Shown: positions 8,625 to 18,180, counted from the stretch's first letter. The stretch: 64,000 nt of DNA from Calothrix sp. MO_192.B10 (GCA_030065055.1 JASJDS010000001.1:62001-126000); one strand, 5' to 3'. The notes: generated by a model from the sequence alone, not told the origin. Numbers and translations: made by a program.

Positions 8625-10868
8625 GTGCAGATACCGCTAGATTATTACAGAATTTTAGGATTACCATTGGCGGCAAGTGACGAACAATTGCGTCAGGCTT
8701 ACAACGATCGCATGGTGCAATTACCACGAAGGGAGTACTCCCAAGCGGCCATTGGATCGCGCAAACAACTTATAGAAAAAGCCTACGCTATTTTATCAGA
8801 TCCAAAAGAGCGTAAAGCCTACGAACAGCTTTACTTGGCGCATACCTATGATCCGGATGACAGAATGAAATCTTCCTCAGTAGCAGTAGAGGAACGTCCG
8901 TCTCAGGAAAATATTAATCTGGATGCCCATAAACTGGGTGTGGAAATTGACTCGGAGCAATTAGTTGGTGCTTTACTGATTTTGCAGGAATTGGGGGAAT
9001 ATGAACTAGTACTGAAAATGGGTCACCCCTACCTGGTTAACAACAAAAATACATCTACAGCTAGGGAACCATGGGATTTACCGTCAGAATTTCCTGATAT
9101 TGTCCTGACTGTAGCTTTAGCTTGTTTGGAATTAGGGCGGGAGCAATGGCAACAAGGTAACTATGAAAATGCTGCCATATCTTTAGAAACAGGGGAAGAA
9201 CTGTTGATCGAGAAAAAGTTATTTCCCAATGTGCAGGCAGAAATCAAGTCAGACTTGTATCGGTTGCGACCATATCGGATTCTAGAATTATTGCAGCTAC
9301 CACTGGAAAAAGCCTCGGAACGTCGCCAGGGGTTACAATTGTTACAAAAAATTTTAGAAGAACGGGGTGGAATTGATGGCACGGGGGACGATCGCTCTGG
9401 TCTGAATATAGATGATTTTTTACGGTTTATTCAGCAATTGCGTAATTATTTAACTGTAGCAGAACAGCATAAATTGTTCGAGACAGAAAGTAAACGTCCT
9501 TCTGCTGTTGCTACATATTTAACCATATATTCCTTGATAGCACGGGGATTTACCCAACGTCAACCGGCTCTAATTAGACGATCCAAGCAAATGTTGATGG
9601 ATCTGGGTAAGCGCCAGGATATCCATCTAGAACAATCATTGTGTAGTTTGTTATTGGGACAAACGGAAGAAGCCAGTCGAGTATTAGAACTGAGTCAAGA
9701 ATATGAGGCATTGGTCTTTATTAGGGAAAAATCTGAAGATTCTCCCGATTTATTGCCGGGACTGTGTTTGTATACGGAACGCTGGTTAGAAACAGAAGTT
9801 TTTCCTCATTTTCGGGATTTGGCGAAACAACCAGCTTCTTTAAAGGAATACTTTGCCGATCAGCAAGTGCAAGCCTATTTAGAAGCATTACCTACAGAAG
9901 AGGTGAAAGCAGCGGGTAAATCCCCTAAATCTCCCCATCGCTCCTTTACCTCTACCCGGAAAAATACCTCTAATTATCCCCAGAGCGATCGCCAAAATAT
10001 ACAGCCGCCTACGGTGGCTAGTAGCGATCGCTCCCAACAGCAGACCATTACACCTGGGCATCCCGTCTCACCATCTCATCAAGTTAACGACAATTCATTT
10101 TCCCCGAATCGAGACTTGGAGCTAGAGGAGAGCCAATATTTCCATAGTTCGCCTCCTCCTACCCAACCAAGGAAACGTCAATCTAGTTCTGCCGAGGGTT
10201 CAGTTAATATAGGCGATCGCCGTTACGTAACTCGCAGGCGTAGAAGAACCACCAGCCGTTCCCGAAATACCAGAATACGGCTAATGTGGACTATTTTGAC
10301 CTCTGTGGCTGGTCTAATAGTTTTGTGGTTCTTGGTTAGTACAATCTTTGGGTGGTTAAGGAATTTGGTTAATCCCGTACCATCCTTACAAGGTTCACAG
10401 GTGGCTGTGGAAATTAATCAACCGCCCATCCAGATTCCTAAGCCTGGTAGCAAAAATCAGTTACCAATCAGTGAATTTACAGAGATTACTGCCAGACAAG
10501 TGATTCAATCATGGTTATCGACAAAATCCTTAGCACTGGGTTCTAATCATGATATTGGTAGTTTGGAAAATATTTTGGTTGGTTCAGCCTTATCTAAATG
10601 GCAAGCGATCGCTCAACAAAACAAAAAGAACAATAGCTACCGCCAGTACGAACATCAGATTACAGATGTCAAAATCGATCGAAGTGCAGATGATCAGAAT
10701 CAGGTAGCAGTAGAGGCTTCTGTGATTGAAGTGGCAAACTACTACGATAACGGTCAGATGAATCAGAAAAGGTCATACAATGAAACATTGCGAGTTCGGT
10801 ATGACTTAATCAAGAAAGACGGTAAATGGCTGATTCAAAGTATGTCTGTGGTCAATAAAATAAGTTAG
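8625..10868 (+). CDS. ftn2: Ftn2/ZipN (ARC6 homologue), divisome protein
   Basis: 747-residue cell-division protein that tethers FtsZ filaments to the membrane in cyanobacteria. Residues 5-70 form a J-like domain (DYYRILGL to AYAILSDPKERKAYEQ) without the HPD triad, as usual for the family. A helical middle region of about 100-430 follows, then a Ser/Pro/Gln-rich linker of 430-545, one membrane segment (about 553-577, WTILTSVAGLIVLWFLV), and a C-terminal IMS/DUF4101 domain (630-747). The start is GTG with AGGGGAAG 8 bases upstream. Complete in length for a filamentous species. Confidence 0.93.
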   Translation: MQIPLDYYRILGLPLAASDEQLRQAYNDRMVQLPRREYSQAAIGSRKQLIEKAYAILSDPKERKAYEQLYLAHTYDPDDRMKSSSVAVEERPSQENINLDAHKLGVEIDSEQLVGALLILQELGEYELVLKMGHPYLVNNKNTSTAREPWDLPSEFPDIVLTVALACLELGREQWQQGNYENAAISLETGEELLIEKKLFPNVQAEIKSDLYRLRPYRILELLQLPLEKASERRQGLQLLQKILEERGGIDGTGDDRSGLNIDDFLRFIQQLRNYLTVAEQHKLFETESKRPSAVATYLTIYSLIARGFTQRQPALIRRSKQMLMDLGKRQDIHLEQSLCSLLLGQTEEASRVLELSQEYEALVFIREKSEDSPDLLPGLCLYTERWLETEVFPHFRDLAKQPASLKEYFADQQVQAYLEALPTEEVKAAGKSPKSPHRSFTSTRKNTSNYPQSDRQNIQPPTVASSDRSQQQTITPGHPVSPSHQVNDNSFSPNRDLELEESQYFHSSPPPTQPRKRQSSSAEGSVNIGDRRYVTRRRRRTTSRSRNTRIRLMWTILTSVAGLIVLWFLVSTIFGWLRNLVNPVPSLQGSQVAVEINQPPIQIPKPGSKNQLPISEFTEITARQVIQSWLSTKSLALGSNHDIGSLENILVGSALSKWQAIAQQNKKNNSYRQYEHQITDVKIDRSADDQNQVAVEASVIEVANYYDNGQMNQKRSYNETLRVRYDLIKKDGKWLIQSMSVVNKIS

Positions 10869-11267
10869 TAGGTTTTGAAAGGCTACATACAGTCTTTCTC
10901 AAATGGGTCAGCTACAAAATTTCTAGATGGGAGGAAACAGTGTAGAGCCATAGCTGTTTGTCCCAGACTGCGGAAAATAACTAACACAGAAGAAACTATT
11001 ACTACATTTCATTTTTAGTCTGATACTGCTACAAACAGTTGAATAAAATAATCATAACCCTCAAGCAACTGAGAACAAATTATACCATTTTGAAGTTGAG
11101 ATTTTAGATGTTGCAGAAAGTTGAGCCGTCACGAGGGCTTCCCTCCGTAACAAACTTGACAATACGGATTCAGAATCACCTTCCGTCTGTGTGTTCTATA
11201 AATCCATCTGTCCCATTCTTTTTTCAACTTGGTATTACTAAATAATTAGATTTTTGTTCCTCAATAG
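10869..11267. other. intergenic, no gene seen
   Basis: About 400 bases after ftn2 without a credible ORF or a strong terminator for ftn2. A short GC-rich patch near 11125-11150 resembles other dispersed repeats. I see nothing else. Confidence 0.4.
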
Positions 11268-11297
11268 TTGACTTTAGTGTTTAATAGTTCTTATAAA
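11268..11297 (+). promoter_or_regulatory. promoter of candidate small RNA
   Basis: TTGACT (11268-11273), an 18-base spacer and TATAAA (11292-11297), 36 bases before a strong terminator with no ORF between. Confidence 0.6.
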
Positions 11298-11303
11298 TGT
11301 TTT

Positions 11304-11368
11304 TCTCGTTAGTTGGATTTGTGTATTTTCCCAGCCTAGTTTTCTTCGGAAAGCTAGGCTTTTTATTT
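11304..11368 (+). ncRNA. candidate small RNA, about 65 nt
   Basis: A promoter at 11268-11297 predicts a start near 11304, and a terminator follows at 11333-11365, so the predicted transcript is about 65 nt: a 30-nt unpaired U-rich 5' part and a terminator hairpin. This is the layout of cyanobacterial regulatory RNAs such as Yfr1 and NsiR4. The Yfr1 signature CTCCTCACAC is absent; I cannot assign a family. Confidence 0.5.
11333..11365 (+). terminator. Rho-independent terminator with UUCG loop
   Basis: AGCCTAG (11333-11339) pairs with CTAGGCT (11354-11360). Inside, TTTC-TTCG-GAAA closes a C(UUCG)G-type tetraloop. The run TTTTATTTT follows. Confidence 0.85.
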
Positions 11369-11554
11369 TGGGGTAGTGTTCTCAAAGGGAGTCATGCAAG
11401 GCGTGATGTTCCCCAGTCATCGCCTAGGGGGCATCCCAATTTTGATGCAATGCCCTAGAAAGCAAGCACTTTATATTTCAGACTCCAAAGCAACCGGTAA
11501 ATCATCAAAGCCTTTCTGGATAAGAGTTTGGCAATTTGATTGATGAATTACGAA

Positions 11555-11935
11555 TTATGAATTAAGAATTATGAATTCATTGGTCAGCTTTTCTCGGGCA
11601 GTTTGTAGGCTCATACTGAGATTTTCTCCACTACGTCTTGCTTCCCAAGGACCAGAATTGAACATATCTATAGTCCAATGTCCCTGGATATAATCTTCAT
11701 CTGTTGATATTGTGCCTGTATATCTCACAGAGTCGGGCGAAGTAGTAAAATAACGCTTGAGAAAGCTAACATTACGTCCAGTGACCTCACCAGTGAGTTG
11801 AGCCTCTCCTAAATAGCTATCATCTAGAATTGAGCCAGTTAAAGTATTACCACTTTGAATTAGGGTAGCCTCAAAGCGAGTAGGTATTCCTTGTTGCCAG
11901 TATGTTCCTAACCAAGTACCACTTATGTCTGACAC
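11555..11935 (-). CDS. conserved hypothetical protein, small beta-rich
   Basis: 126 residues without signal peptide or membrane segment. It opens ISGTWLGTYWQQGIPTRFEA and has alternating beta-strand patterns (LTGSILDD, AQLTGEVTGRNVSF, VRYTGTIS, IQGHWTI), suggesting a small barrel of the kind found in lipocalin-like or DUF proteins that begin with a G-x-W strand. No catalytic motif is visible. The C-terminal 20 residues are helical and lie at a repeat boundary. Function unknown. Confidence 0.65.
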   Translation of the reverse strand: MSDISGTWLGTYWQQGIPTRFEATLIQSGNTLTGSILDDSYLGEAQLTGEVTGRNVSFLKRYFTTSPDSVRYTGTISTDEDYIQGHWTIDMFNSGPWEARRSGENLSMSLQTAREKLTNEFIILNS

Positions 11936-12299
11936 GTCCCTTCACTCCGAATTCAAAATTTAACTAAAACACCAGAAAGTCCCATATTGATACCAAGTTG
12001 CGTTCTATCATAGTAGTTCGAGTCAATGAGATTGCTGCCTTACGTCGCAATGACTGGGTACTATCTTTGAATGCAACTTAGTATGAGCTTGGAAAACTAG
12101 CGGTAGTTCAGAAGATTTTCTCGGTCAATGCTACACGAATAAAATGCTTATGAGTAATGCAACATTAATTCCCTTGAATACATCATACTTATTCAGAGTT
12201 CCATTTTCCATATTAGATATTTGTGAAATTTTGGGTAATATATTCAGATTATTGGCAAATTTCATTATCATTTATCAATAGAATTTAACTTTCTCAATT
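11936..12299. other. intergenic, no gene seen
   Basis: AT-rich region between divergent genes, expected to hold both promoters. Two loosely related copies of an ACTTGGTATCAA/CAACTTAGTATG-like motif flank 11990-12085 in inverted orientation, suggesting a small remnant element. Nothing else seen. Confidence 0.4.
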
Positions 12300-13622
12300 A
12301 TGGGTATCCTTTCCAATCAAAAGTTACGTCTTACAGTAGGTTTAGCAACTTTGTCATGTATAAGTGTGGTTGGCATCTATCTACACAATGGAAATATAAA
12401 TCACCAAAATATCAATTTGGTACAAAACCCACCTGATCAACAAAATATTTTATTAACCCAGTCAGTAAATTTACAGTCATCTGATCAACCGGTAATTCCA
12501 AATCCAAATTTTCAGAACATTTTCAAGGATAAAAATCAGCTAAAAAGTCTTGCTCCCGTTCAAAATTTAGCTTCAGTACCAAAATCTTACCCAGTCATCG
12601 ACGAATTACTCAGATATAAGTTTAGTATTAAGGGTAGTAAAATTTTTCAGGCAGGGAAATTACCTAAAAGTAAGGTTAGTTTTAATCAATCAGATTTACT
12701 CACAGTTCTGATTAATACTAGAGAATATTTCCGCAATCATAGTCAAGCAGATCCAGATGTGGTTCGCCCAGGAGTCTTGTCAACCAAAGGTGTCACAGTA
12801 GAGGATACCTTGACAACACTGGATTTTATGATTGAAATTCTCAAGGAAGATATTGCTAATAAACGGGTCACTCGTTTACAAAATCCTAATTTTATTAATC
12901 AACATTTTCGCGTCATTAAATGGTCTGCCCATAATCCAAAAAGAACCAGACAAAAACAATTGCGTATTACCAAATATGCCGTTTTTATCCATCCAGGTTC
13001 TCGGACTAAAACTGCTACTTTTAACATACCAGTATATAGTTTAAAAAATAGTGAATCTACTGATGAATTTTATAAAAAATATACTAAACAGGATGTTTTA
13101 TCTGGAATTTACGAACCAGGAGGTAAAGAATTTGGCAAAGTAGATACCCTGGTATATTTAACTCGCCAAGGTTTTGAAGAGGCATTAATGCAGGGAACTA
13201 TTTTGGTTAATTTGCCAGATAAAACTCAGGCATTTTTTAACGTGGATAAAAACAATGGAATGCCTTATGTACGGGGATTAGCCGCCAGATTGCAGAAGCG
13301 TTATTGGTATTTTAAGCAGGTAGATTCAATTAAAGGCTACGGGTATAAGATTGATGCCAAAATTTCCATCAAACCAGGGGTTACTTTTGCAGGGGATGTA
13401 TTGAATGTTGGTTTAGGTAAAGTAATTGTAATGGAGTACACTCGGGGTGGGAAAAAACAACTAAGACTAGGTGTAGTAGCTGATACAGGTGGTGCCTTTT
13501 TACCAAATTTGTATCAACTAGATTTCTTGGCAGGTATTTTTAAGAACCAAAAGGATTTCCGGCAGTATATTCGCCAATTACCTACCTATGCACAAGCAAC
13601 ATACATTTTGGTCAAAAAATAA
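12300..13622 (+). CDS. secreted or membrane-anchored protein with a C-terminal 3D-like (MltA-type) domain
   Basis: 440 residues. An N-terminal hydrophobic segment (10-27) acts as signal or anchor, then an Asn/Gln-rich linker to about 95. A large central region of about 100-340 contains NTREYFRNHSQADPDVVRPG and GIYEPGG. The C-terminal 90 residues (GVTFAGDVLNVGLGKV, then LGVVADTGGAFLPNLYQLD) resemble the double-psi beta-barrel 3D domain of MltA lytic transglycosylases, including an Asp in ADTGGA at the catalytic position. A cell-wall role is inferred from this. The body of the protein is not one I recognise. Confidence 0.7.
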   Translation: MGILSNQKLRLTVGLATLSCISVVGIYLHNGNINHQNINLVQNPPDQQNILLTQSVNLQSSDQPVIPNPNFQNIFKDKNQLKSLAPVQNLASVPKSYPVIDELLRYKFSIKGSKIFQAGKLPKSKVSFNQSDLLTVLINTREYFRNHSQADPDVVRPGVLSTKGVTVEDTLTTLDFMIEILKEDIANKRVTRLQNPNFINQHFRVIKWSAHNPKRTRQKQLRITKYAVFIHPGSRTKTATFNIPVYSLKNSESTDEFYKKYTKQDVLSGIYEPGGKEFGKVDTLVYLTRQGFEEALMQGTILVNLPDKTQAFFNVDKNNGMPYVRGLAARLQKRYWYFKQVDSIKGYGYKIDAKISIKPGVTFAGDVLNVGLGKVIVMEYTRGGKKQLRLGVVADTGGAFLPNLYQLDFLAGIFKNQKDFRQYIRQLPTYAQATYILVKK

Positions 13623-13649
13623 ACTAAATAGTTGATGGTTGATGGTTGT

Positions 13650-13760
13650 TAGTTGTTAGTTGTTAGTTGATGGTTGACAGTCTTCCCTCCTTCCCTCCAT
13701 CCCTTCCAACTCCGAACTCCGAACTCCGAACTCCAAACTCCGAACTCCTCTTCTATTCCG
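13650..13760. repeat. short tandem repeats
   Basis: TTGTTAG/GTTGATG heptamer repeats (13633-13678) followed by tandem CTCCGAA heptamers (13710-13746). The CTCCGAA array recurs at 60955-61000. Non-coding. Confidence 0.8.
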
Positions 13761-13823
13761 CCTCTACCCATAGCCTCGTATGATAAAAAATATAAAAAAG
13801 TAGCCAAAACTTAACGGCATAAC

Positions 13824-14687
13824 ATGGGTAGTATTTGGGAACTTGATTTTTACTCCCGTCCGATAGTGGACGACAAACAGAAAAAAGTATGGGAAGTCTT
13901 GATTTGCGAATCTCCTTTGGAGATTGGCAGTAATACTGATGCATTATTTCGCTATGCTCAATATTGTCCCAGTACAACCGTAAATTCAGGATGGTTGAGG
14001 ACTGCTATCCAAGAAGCGATCGCTCAAGCTGGGGAAGCACCGATCAGAATCCGCTTCTTCCGTCGGCAAATGAATAATATGATTACCAAAGCTTGTCAAG
14101 ATATTGGTATTCCCGCACAAGCTAGTCGCCGCACCTTATTACTCAATCAGTGGTTGCAACAGCGCATGGAACAGGTGTATCCCCAAGAACCAGGGTATCA
14201 AGGGGGGACTAATCCTTCAGTACGTTTAGAAGCACCCCTGCCGCAAAGATTACCCGATGCCTTGGAAGGACAAAAATGGCAGTTTGTCAGCTTGTCAGCG
14301 ACTGAATTTGCGGATATGTCTGAGTGGGAAATTGGTTTTGGTGAAGGTTTTCCTCTAGATATGGTAGAGGTTTCCCCTGAAACTCTAATTCCTGGGGTAT
14401 TGATTTTTTCTCCCAGAGCATTACCCCTAGCAGGTTGGATGTCCGGTTTAGAGTTAGCATGGTTAAGGTTTGACAATGACCGAGGTGCGAGATTGGTTTT
14501 AGAAACTGGTGCTAATGAAAGCTGGATTTTAGCGAATCTCAATAATCCCCAAGTTTTGGCAGCAGCTAAGGATTTTGAGTCAGCCAAGCAGAAAGCAAAT
14601 GGTGTTCATTTTGTTGCCGTGCAGTCCGATCCCCAAGCAGAATCATTTGCAGGATTTTGGCTGTTATGTCAGGTTAATTTACCTTAA
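13824..14687 (+). CDS. Tab2/Atab2 family RNA-binding protein
   Basis: 287 residues of the Tab2/Atab2 family (DUF1092). Plastid members bind psaA/psaB mRNAs and promote photosystem I translation; cyanobacterial members are thought to have a related role. The family opening IWELDFYSRPIVDDKQKKVW and the blocks IRFFRRQMNNMI, IPAQASRRT and GFWLLCQVNLP are all present. Soluble, no signal peptide. Preceded by short tandem repeats; monocistronic. Confidence 0.88.
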   Translation: MGSIWELDFYSRPIVDDKQKKVWEVLICESPLEIGSNTDALFRYAQYCPSTTVNSGWLRTAIQEAIAQAGEAPIRIRFFRRQMNNMITKACQDIGIPAQASRRTLLLNQWLQQRMEQVYPQEPGYQGGTNPSVRLEAPLPQRLPDALEGQKWQFVSLSATEFADMSEWEIGFGEGFPLDMVEVSPETLIPGVLIFSPRALPLAGWMSGLELAWLRFDNDRGARLVLETGANESWILANLNNPQVLAAAKDFESAKQKANGVHFVAVQSDPQAESFAGFWLLCQVNLP

Positions 14688-15020
14688 TTAGTGAGGAGAC
14701 GAATGGCTAAAATTTAATCAGCGATGTTCCTTATTCCTTGTTCCTTGTTCCTTAGGAACCGCTACGCGAACGGAACCGCTACGGGAACAACCGCTACGGG
14801 GACGGAACTACCGAGGGCACGATGCTCTCTCCAGGAGCCGCCCAAGGGGCGATGTTCCTGAGGAATCGCCGAGGGCGCGATCGCATATTCCGTGAAGGTG
14901 GAAATTCTCCACTCTCAAAACTATTCCAGCATCAGCAGCAAGCTGCATGGGGAGAAATTCCCACATTGTTGTCTGGACAACTTCCATTTGCAGGTGTCTA
15001 ACACAAATTAACTCGGAGTC
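14688..15020. repeat. intergenic with palindromic GC-rich repeats
   Basis: Repeated CCGCTACG.GAAC, AGGGCACGATG and CCGAGGGCGCGATCGC motifs (14755-14885) are dispersed repeats. The last 140 bases are ordinary and probably carry the promoter of the TldE gene. No gene seen. Confidence 0.5.
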
Positions 15021-16334
15021 ATGGCGTTTAAACAGGTACCACAAGATACCCTAGCGGAACAACTGCTGGAATTAGCCATCAAATTTGGTGCAGAAGCTGC
15101 TGAAGTTTATCAGTCGCGATCGCTTTCTCGACCTGTGTTTTTTGAAGGCAATCGCTTGAAACAAATAGAAACCAATGAAGCTGAAGGTACGGCTTTAAGA
15201 TTGTGGCGCGATGGATGCCCAGGTATGGCAGTTGCCTATGGTCTTGTGGAACCAGTATCTCTGGTGGAGCGTGCTTTAGCTTTAAGTCAACTCAATTCAC
15301 CAGAATTAATGGAGATTGGTAGTAATTTTCAGCCTGCTTACCCAGATTTAGGTGCAAATGTACCCATAGAGAAGTTGGTAGAGTGGGGTCAGCAAACCAT
15401 TGAGTTGATCCGCCAAGTCTATCCAGATGCGATTTGTAATGGCGATTGGGAATGTGATAGTGAAATCACCAGATTGGTAAATACCAAAGGTTTAGATTGT
15501 TATTACACTGACACTACCTTGAGTTCTTATATTTCTGCCGAGTGGGTGCGGGGTGAGGATTTTTTAAGCGTATCAGATGGTGAAACCAAACGGGGTGTGC
15601 TGCAACCAGAAAAGATGGCTGCCCAAATTTTACAACGTCTAGCTTGGGCAGAGGACAGAGCAACCCCTCCCAATGGTCGCGTGCCGATATTATTTACCTC
15701 CAAAGCCTCTGATATGCTCTGGGGGACTGTACAGTCAGCTTTAAATGGTAAGCGTGTATTGGAAAGAGCTTCCCCGTGGGCAGAAAGAATTGGAAAACAA
15801 GTGACTTCTCCTGCTCTGACCCTTTACCAAGATCCCCAAGCAGGACCCTATAGCTGTCCTTTTGATGACGAAGGCACTCCCAGTAAGCCTGTATTATTTA
15901 TTGAAAACGGAATTTTACAGAATTTTTACTGCGATCGCACCACTAGCAGACAACTGGGCATTAGCTCTACAGGCAATGGTTTTCGTCCCGATTTAGGTAG
16001 TTACCCCACCCCTAGCTTGTTTAATTTCCTCATCCAGCCCGGTTTAGCAACTCTACGAGAATTAATTGCACAGATGGATGATGGCTTAATTGTGGATCAA
16101 ATGCTGGGTGGTGGCGGTGGTATGTCCGGTGATTTTTCTATCAATGTTGATTTGGGCTACCAGGTCAAAAATGGTCAGATAATTGGGCGCGTCAAAGATA
16201 CTATGGTAACTGGTAATATTTATAGTGCCCTCAAGCAGTTGGTGAAATTGGGTAGTGATGCTGATTGGAATGGCTCTTGTTATACCCCATCTCTAATAGT
16301 TGAGGGACTATCGGTTATAGGTAAAACTTATTGA
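15021..16334 (+). CDS. pmbA: TldE/PmbA-type metalloprotease subunit
   Basis: 437 residues of the TldD/PmbA family. TldD-TldE heterodimers cleave unfolded peptides and mature some ribosomally made peptide products. The glycine-rich block MLGGGGGMSGDFSINVDLGY near residues 352-371 and the C-terminal barrel are typical. No HExxxH metal motif is visible, consistent with the TldE (PmbA) rather than the catalytic TldD subunit. Start ATG at 15021. No tldD is adjacent in this window. Confidence 0.88.
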   Translation: MAFKQVPQDTLAEQLLELAIKFGAEAAEVYQSRSLSRPVFFEGNRLKQIETNEAEGTALRLWRDGCPGMAVAYGLVEPVSLVERALALSQLNSPELMEIGSNFQPAYPDLGANVPIEKLVEWGQQTIELIRQVYPDAICNGDWECDSEITRLVNTKGLDCYYTDTTLSSYISAEWVRGEDFLSVSDGETKRGVLQPEKMAAQILQRLAWAEDRATPPNGRVPILFTSKASDMLWGTVQSALNGKRVLERASPWAERIGKQVTSPALTLYQDPQAGPYSCPFDDEGTPSKPVLFIENGILQNFYCDRTTSRQLGISSTGNGFRPDLGSYPTPSLFNFLIQPGLATLRELIAQMDDGLIVDQMLGGGGGMSGDFSINVDLGYQVKNGQIIGRVKDTMVTGNIYSALKQLVKLGSDADWNGSCYTPSLIVEGLSVIGKTY

Positions 16335-16694
16335 TTATCCTTACTGATGTTTCAATCAGTAGTATTATTCATATAGGAATTCTATTTGATTATTGAACAG
16401 ATTTTGACGTGTAACCTTTGTAAAACAGGCTTTTGAGTCTCAGTATACGTTCAAAATTCAAGTCGGAGTCCTATATTTAGATAATGGCGATACAAACCAT
16501 AATTTTGAAAATATCTATAATTACTAATTTAAAACATTGTCCCTTGCAATCAGTATTTTTACTGGACGTGCTGACCATAAATGGGCTTTTATAAATTAAT
16601 TGTTAGGGTTTCTTTCGTTAATTTTACCGTTGTAACAAGTTCAAAAAAAGGAAATCCTATACATAGAAACCGTGTGTGATGCTCACAAAAGCTG
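16335..16694. other. intergenic, no gene seen
   Basis: AT-rich 360 bases before the kinase gene; no repeat array or hairpin stands out. Presumably promoter and leader. Confidence 0.4.
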
Positions 16695-18011
16695 ATGGAA
16701 GAGACACGTAAAATCCTAGTGGTTAGTAGGGAAAAAGAAGACTATGGCTTATTATGTAAGGTTTTTAGTCAAATAGATATATCCCTGGAAGTATCTGCGG
16801 TAGATGATATAGATGACGAAAAAAGTGCTATCCTTCCAAAGAGTCACGGCGCGATGCTCTCCCTTGATGATGCTTGGCATAGTACACCCTATGATTGTAT
16901 TTTTCTCAACCATCACTTACCACAAGATAATGCTCTCACCACAATTGAAAAATTACAGTCTTTTGCTATAAAAACTCCCATCATAGTCATGATTGATGGG
17001 AATAATAAACAAGATGTTACACAAATAATTGCTAGTGGTGCCACCGAATACATTAGTAAATCCGATCTATGTCTCACAACATTGGCAAAGATTTTACGCC
17101 TATGTATCCGGCTTGGCGATGCGGAAAAGAAAGTTGCACAGACTACACAAAAGCTCCAAGAAAGTAATGAATTAATCAGTTGTCAGAACCAAGAATTAGC
17201 AGCACAAAAAGAGTTAATTCAGTTGCAACACCTCAAATTACTAGAAGTCTCACAGTTACAGTCACAGTTCTTAGGAGCCATATCCCATGAGTTGCGAACG
17301 CCAATGAATGCAGTCATTGGCTTTGCTCAACTATTGCTGCGTCCCAATTTTCATCAATTAACTCTTCAACAAAAAGATATGGTGGAACGCATCCTCAATA
17401 ATGGTAAACATTTATTGATGCTGTTAAATGAAGTACTTGAGTTTTCTGGTTTGGAAAATGGGGATATTACCCTCAAGCCAGAACTATTCGATCTATCACA
17501 GTTGATTAAAACTACCATTGCACAAGTCCGTTCCCTCGCAGATGAGAAGCAGTTGTCTATTGTGATTCACAATCAATTACAAAATAATGTAGTATTTAAC
17601 GATAAAAATAAAATGAAGCAGATATTAACAAATCTGCTGTCAAATGCCATTAAATTTACAGAATCTGGCTCTATTTGTCTAGAAATTGCAGAATTACCAG
17701 GAAATAAATTAGCGATCGCAGTGCAAGATACTGGCATTGGCATTGCAACTGGGGATCTCGAACGCATTTTTGAACCTTTTTGTCAAGTGGATCAAGGTAA
17801 CAGTCGTAAGTATTCCGGCACTGGTCTAGGTTTAGCGATCGCCCATTCTCTGGTACAAATTATGTGTGGGAAAATCACTGTCAATAGCCAACTGGGAGAA
17901 GGTTCAGTTTTTCGAGTAGAACTACCTCGTCAAATATCATCTCCGATTTCACAGCAAATTAAAGAGGTATCTCCAACCCAGGTAGTACATTCCTGTAGAA
18001 AACTTTTGTGA
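16695..18011 (+). CDS. response-regulator receiver / histidine kinase hybrid
   Basis: 438 residues, cytoplasmic. A receiver-like domain occupies 5-130, a coiled coil 140-190, a HisKA dimerisation domain carries H198 in SHELRTPMN, and a HATPase domain follows with the N box (NLLSNAIKFT), G1 (QDTGIGIA), F box (IFEPF) and G2 (SGTGLGLAIA) intact. The receiver has Asn72 (CIFLNHHLP) where the phospho-accepting Asp is expected, so it is probably a pseudo-receiver used for sensing or protein contact. No partner regulator is adjacent. The signal is unknown. Confidence 0.85.
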   Translation: MEETRKILVVSREKEDYGLLCKVFSQIDISLEVSAVDDIDDEKSAILPKSHGAMLSLDDAWHSTPYDCIFLNHHLPQDNALTTIEKLQSFAIKTPIIVMIDGNNKQDVTQIIASGATEYISKSDLCLTTLAKILRLCIRLGDAEKKVAQTTQKLQESNELISCQNQELAAQKELIQLQHLKLLEVSQLQSQFLGAISHELRTPMNAVIGFAQLLLRPNFHQLTLQQKDMVERILNNGKHLLMLLNEVLEFSGLENGDITLKPELFDLSQLIKTTIAQVRSLADEKQLSIVIHNQLQNNVVFNDKNKMKQILTNLLSNAIKFTESGSICLEIAELPGNKLAIAVQDTGIGIATGDLERIFEPFCQVDQGNSRKYSGTGLGLAIAHSLVQIMCGKITVNSQLGEGSVFRVELPRQISSPISQQIKEVSPTQVVHSCRKLL

Positions 18012-18089
18012 AGTTGTAGTACATTGGTGTAGTGGCGATCGCACCAACAGGAAGGTCATTTCAGTTATCAGTTATCAGTTATCAGTTAT

Positions 18090-18180
18090 CAGTTACCCCA
18101 TCGATGAATCGAAGGGCTAATGAGAACAAGGAAAACATTTTTCATCTCCACGGATAAATCCGGGGGCTTGTATCCAGTCT
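18090..18180 (-). repeat. dispersed repeat overlapping the end of the beta-helix gene
   Basis: On the minus strand this reads CTGGATACAAGCC, then GGATTTATCCGTGGAGA, then TGTTTTCCTTGTTCTCATTA and CGATTCATCGATGGGGTAACTG. Nearly the same sequence occurs on the plus strand at 50133-50222. Here it supplies the last 20 codons and the stop of the beta-helix protein. Confidence 0.8.

Noticed and set aside
11304-11368. Naming the small RNA Yfr1 or NsiR4
   Set aside because: The Yfr1 signature is absent and I cannot recall the NsiR4 sequence well enough to assign it; left as an unnamed candidate.
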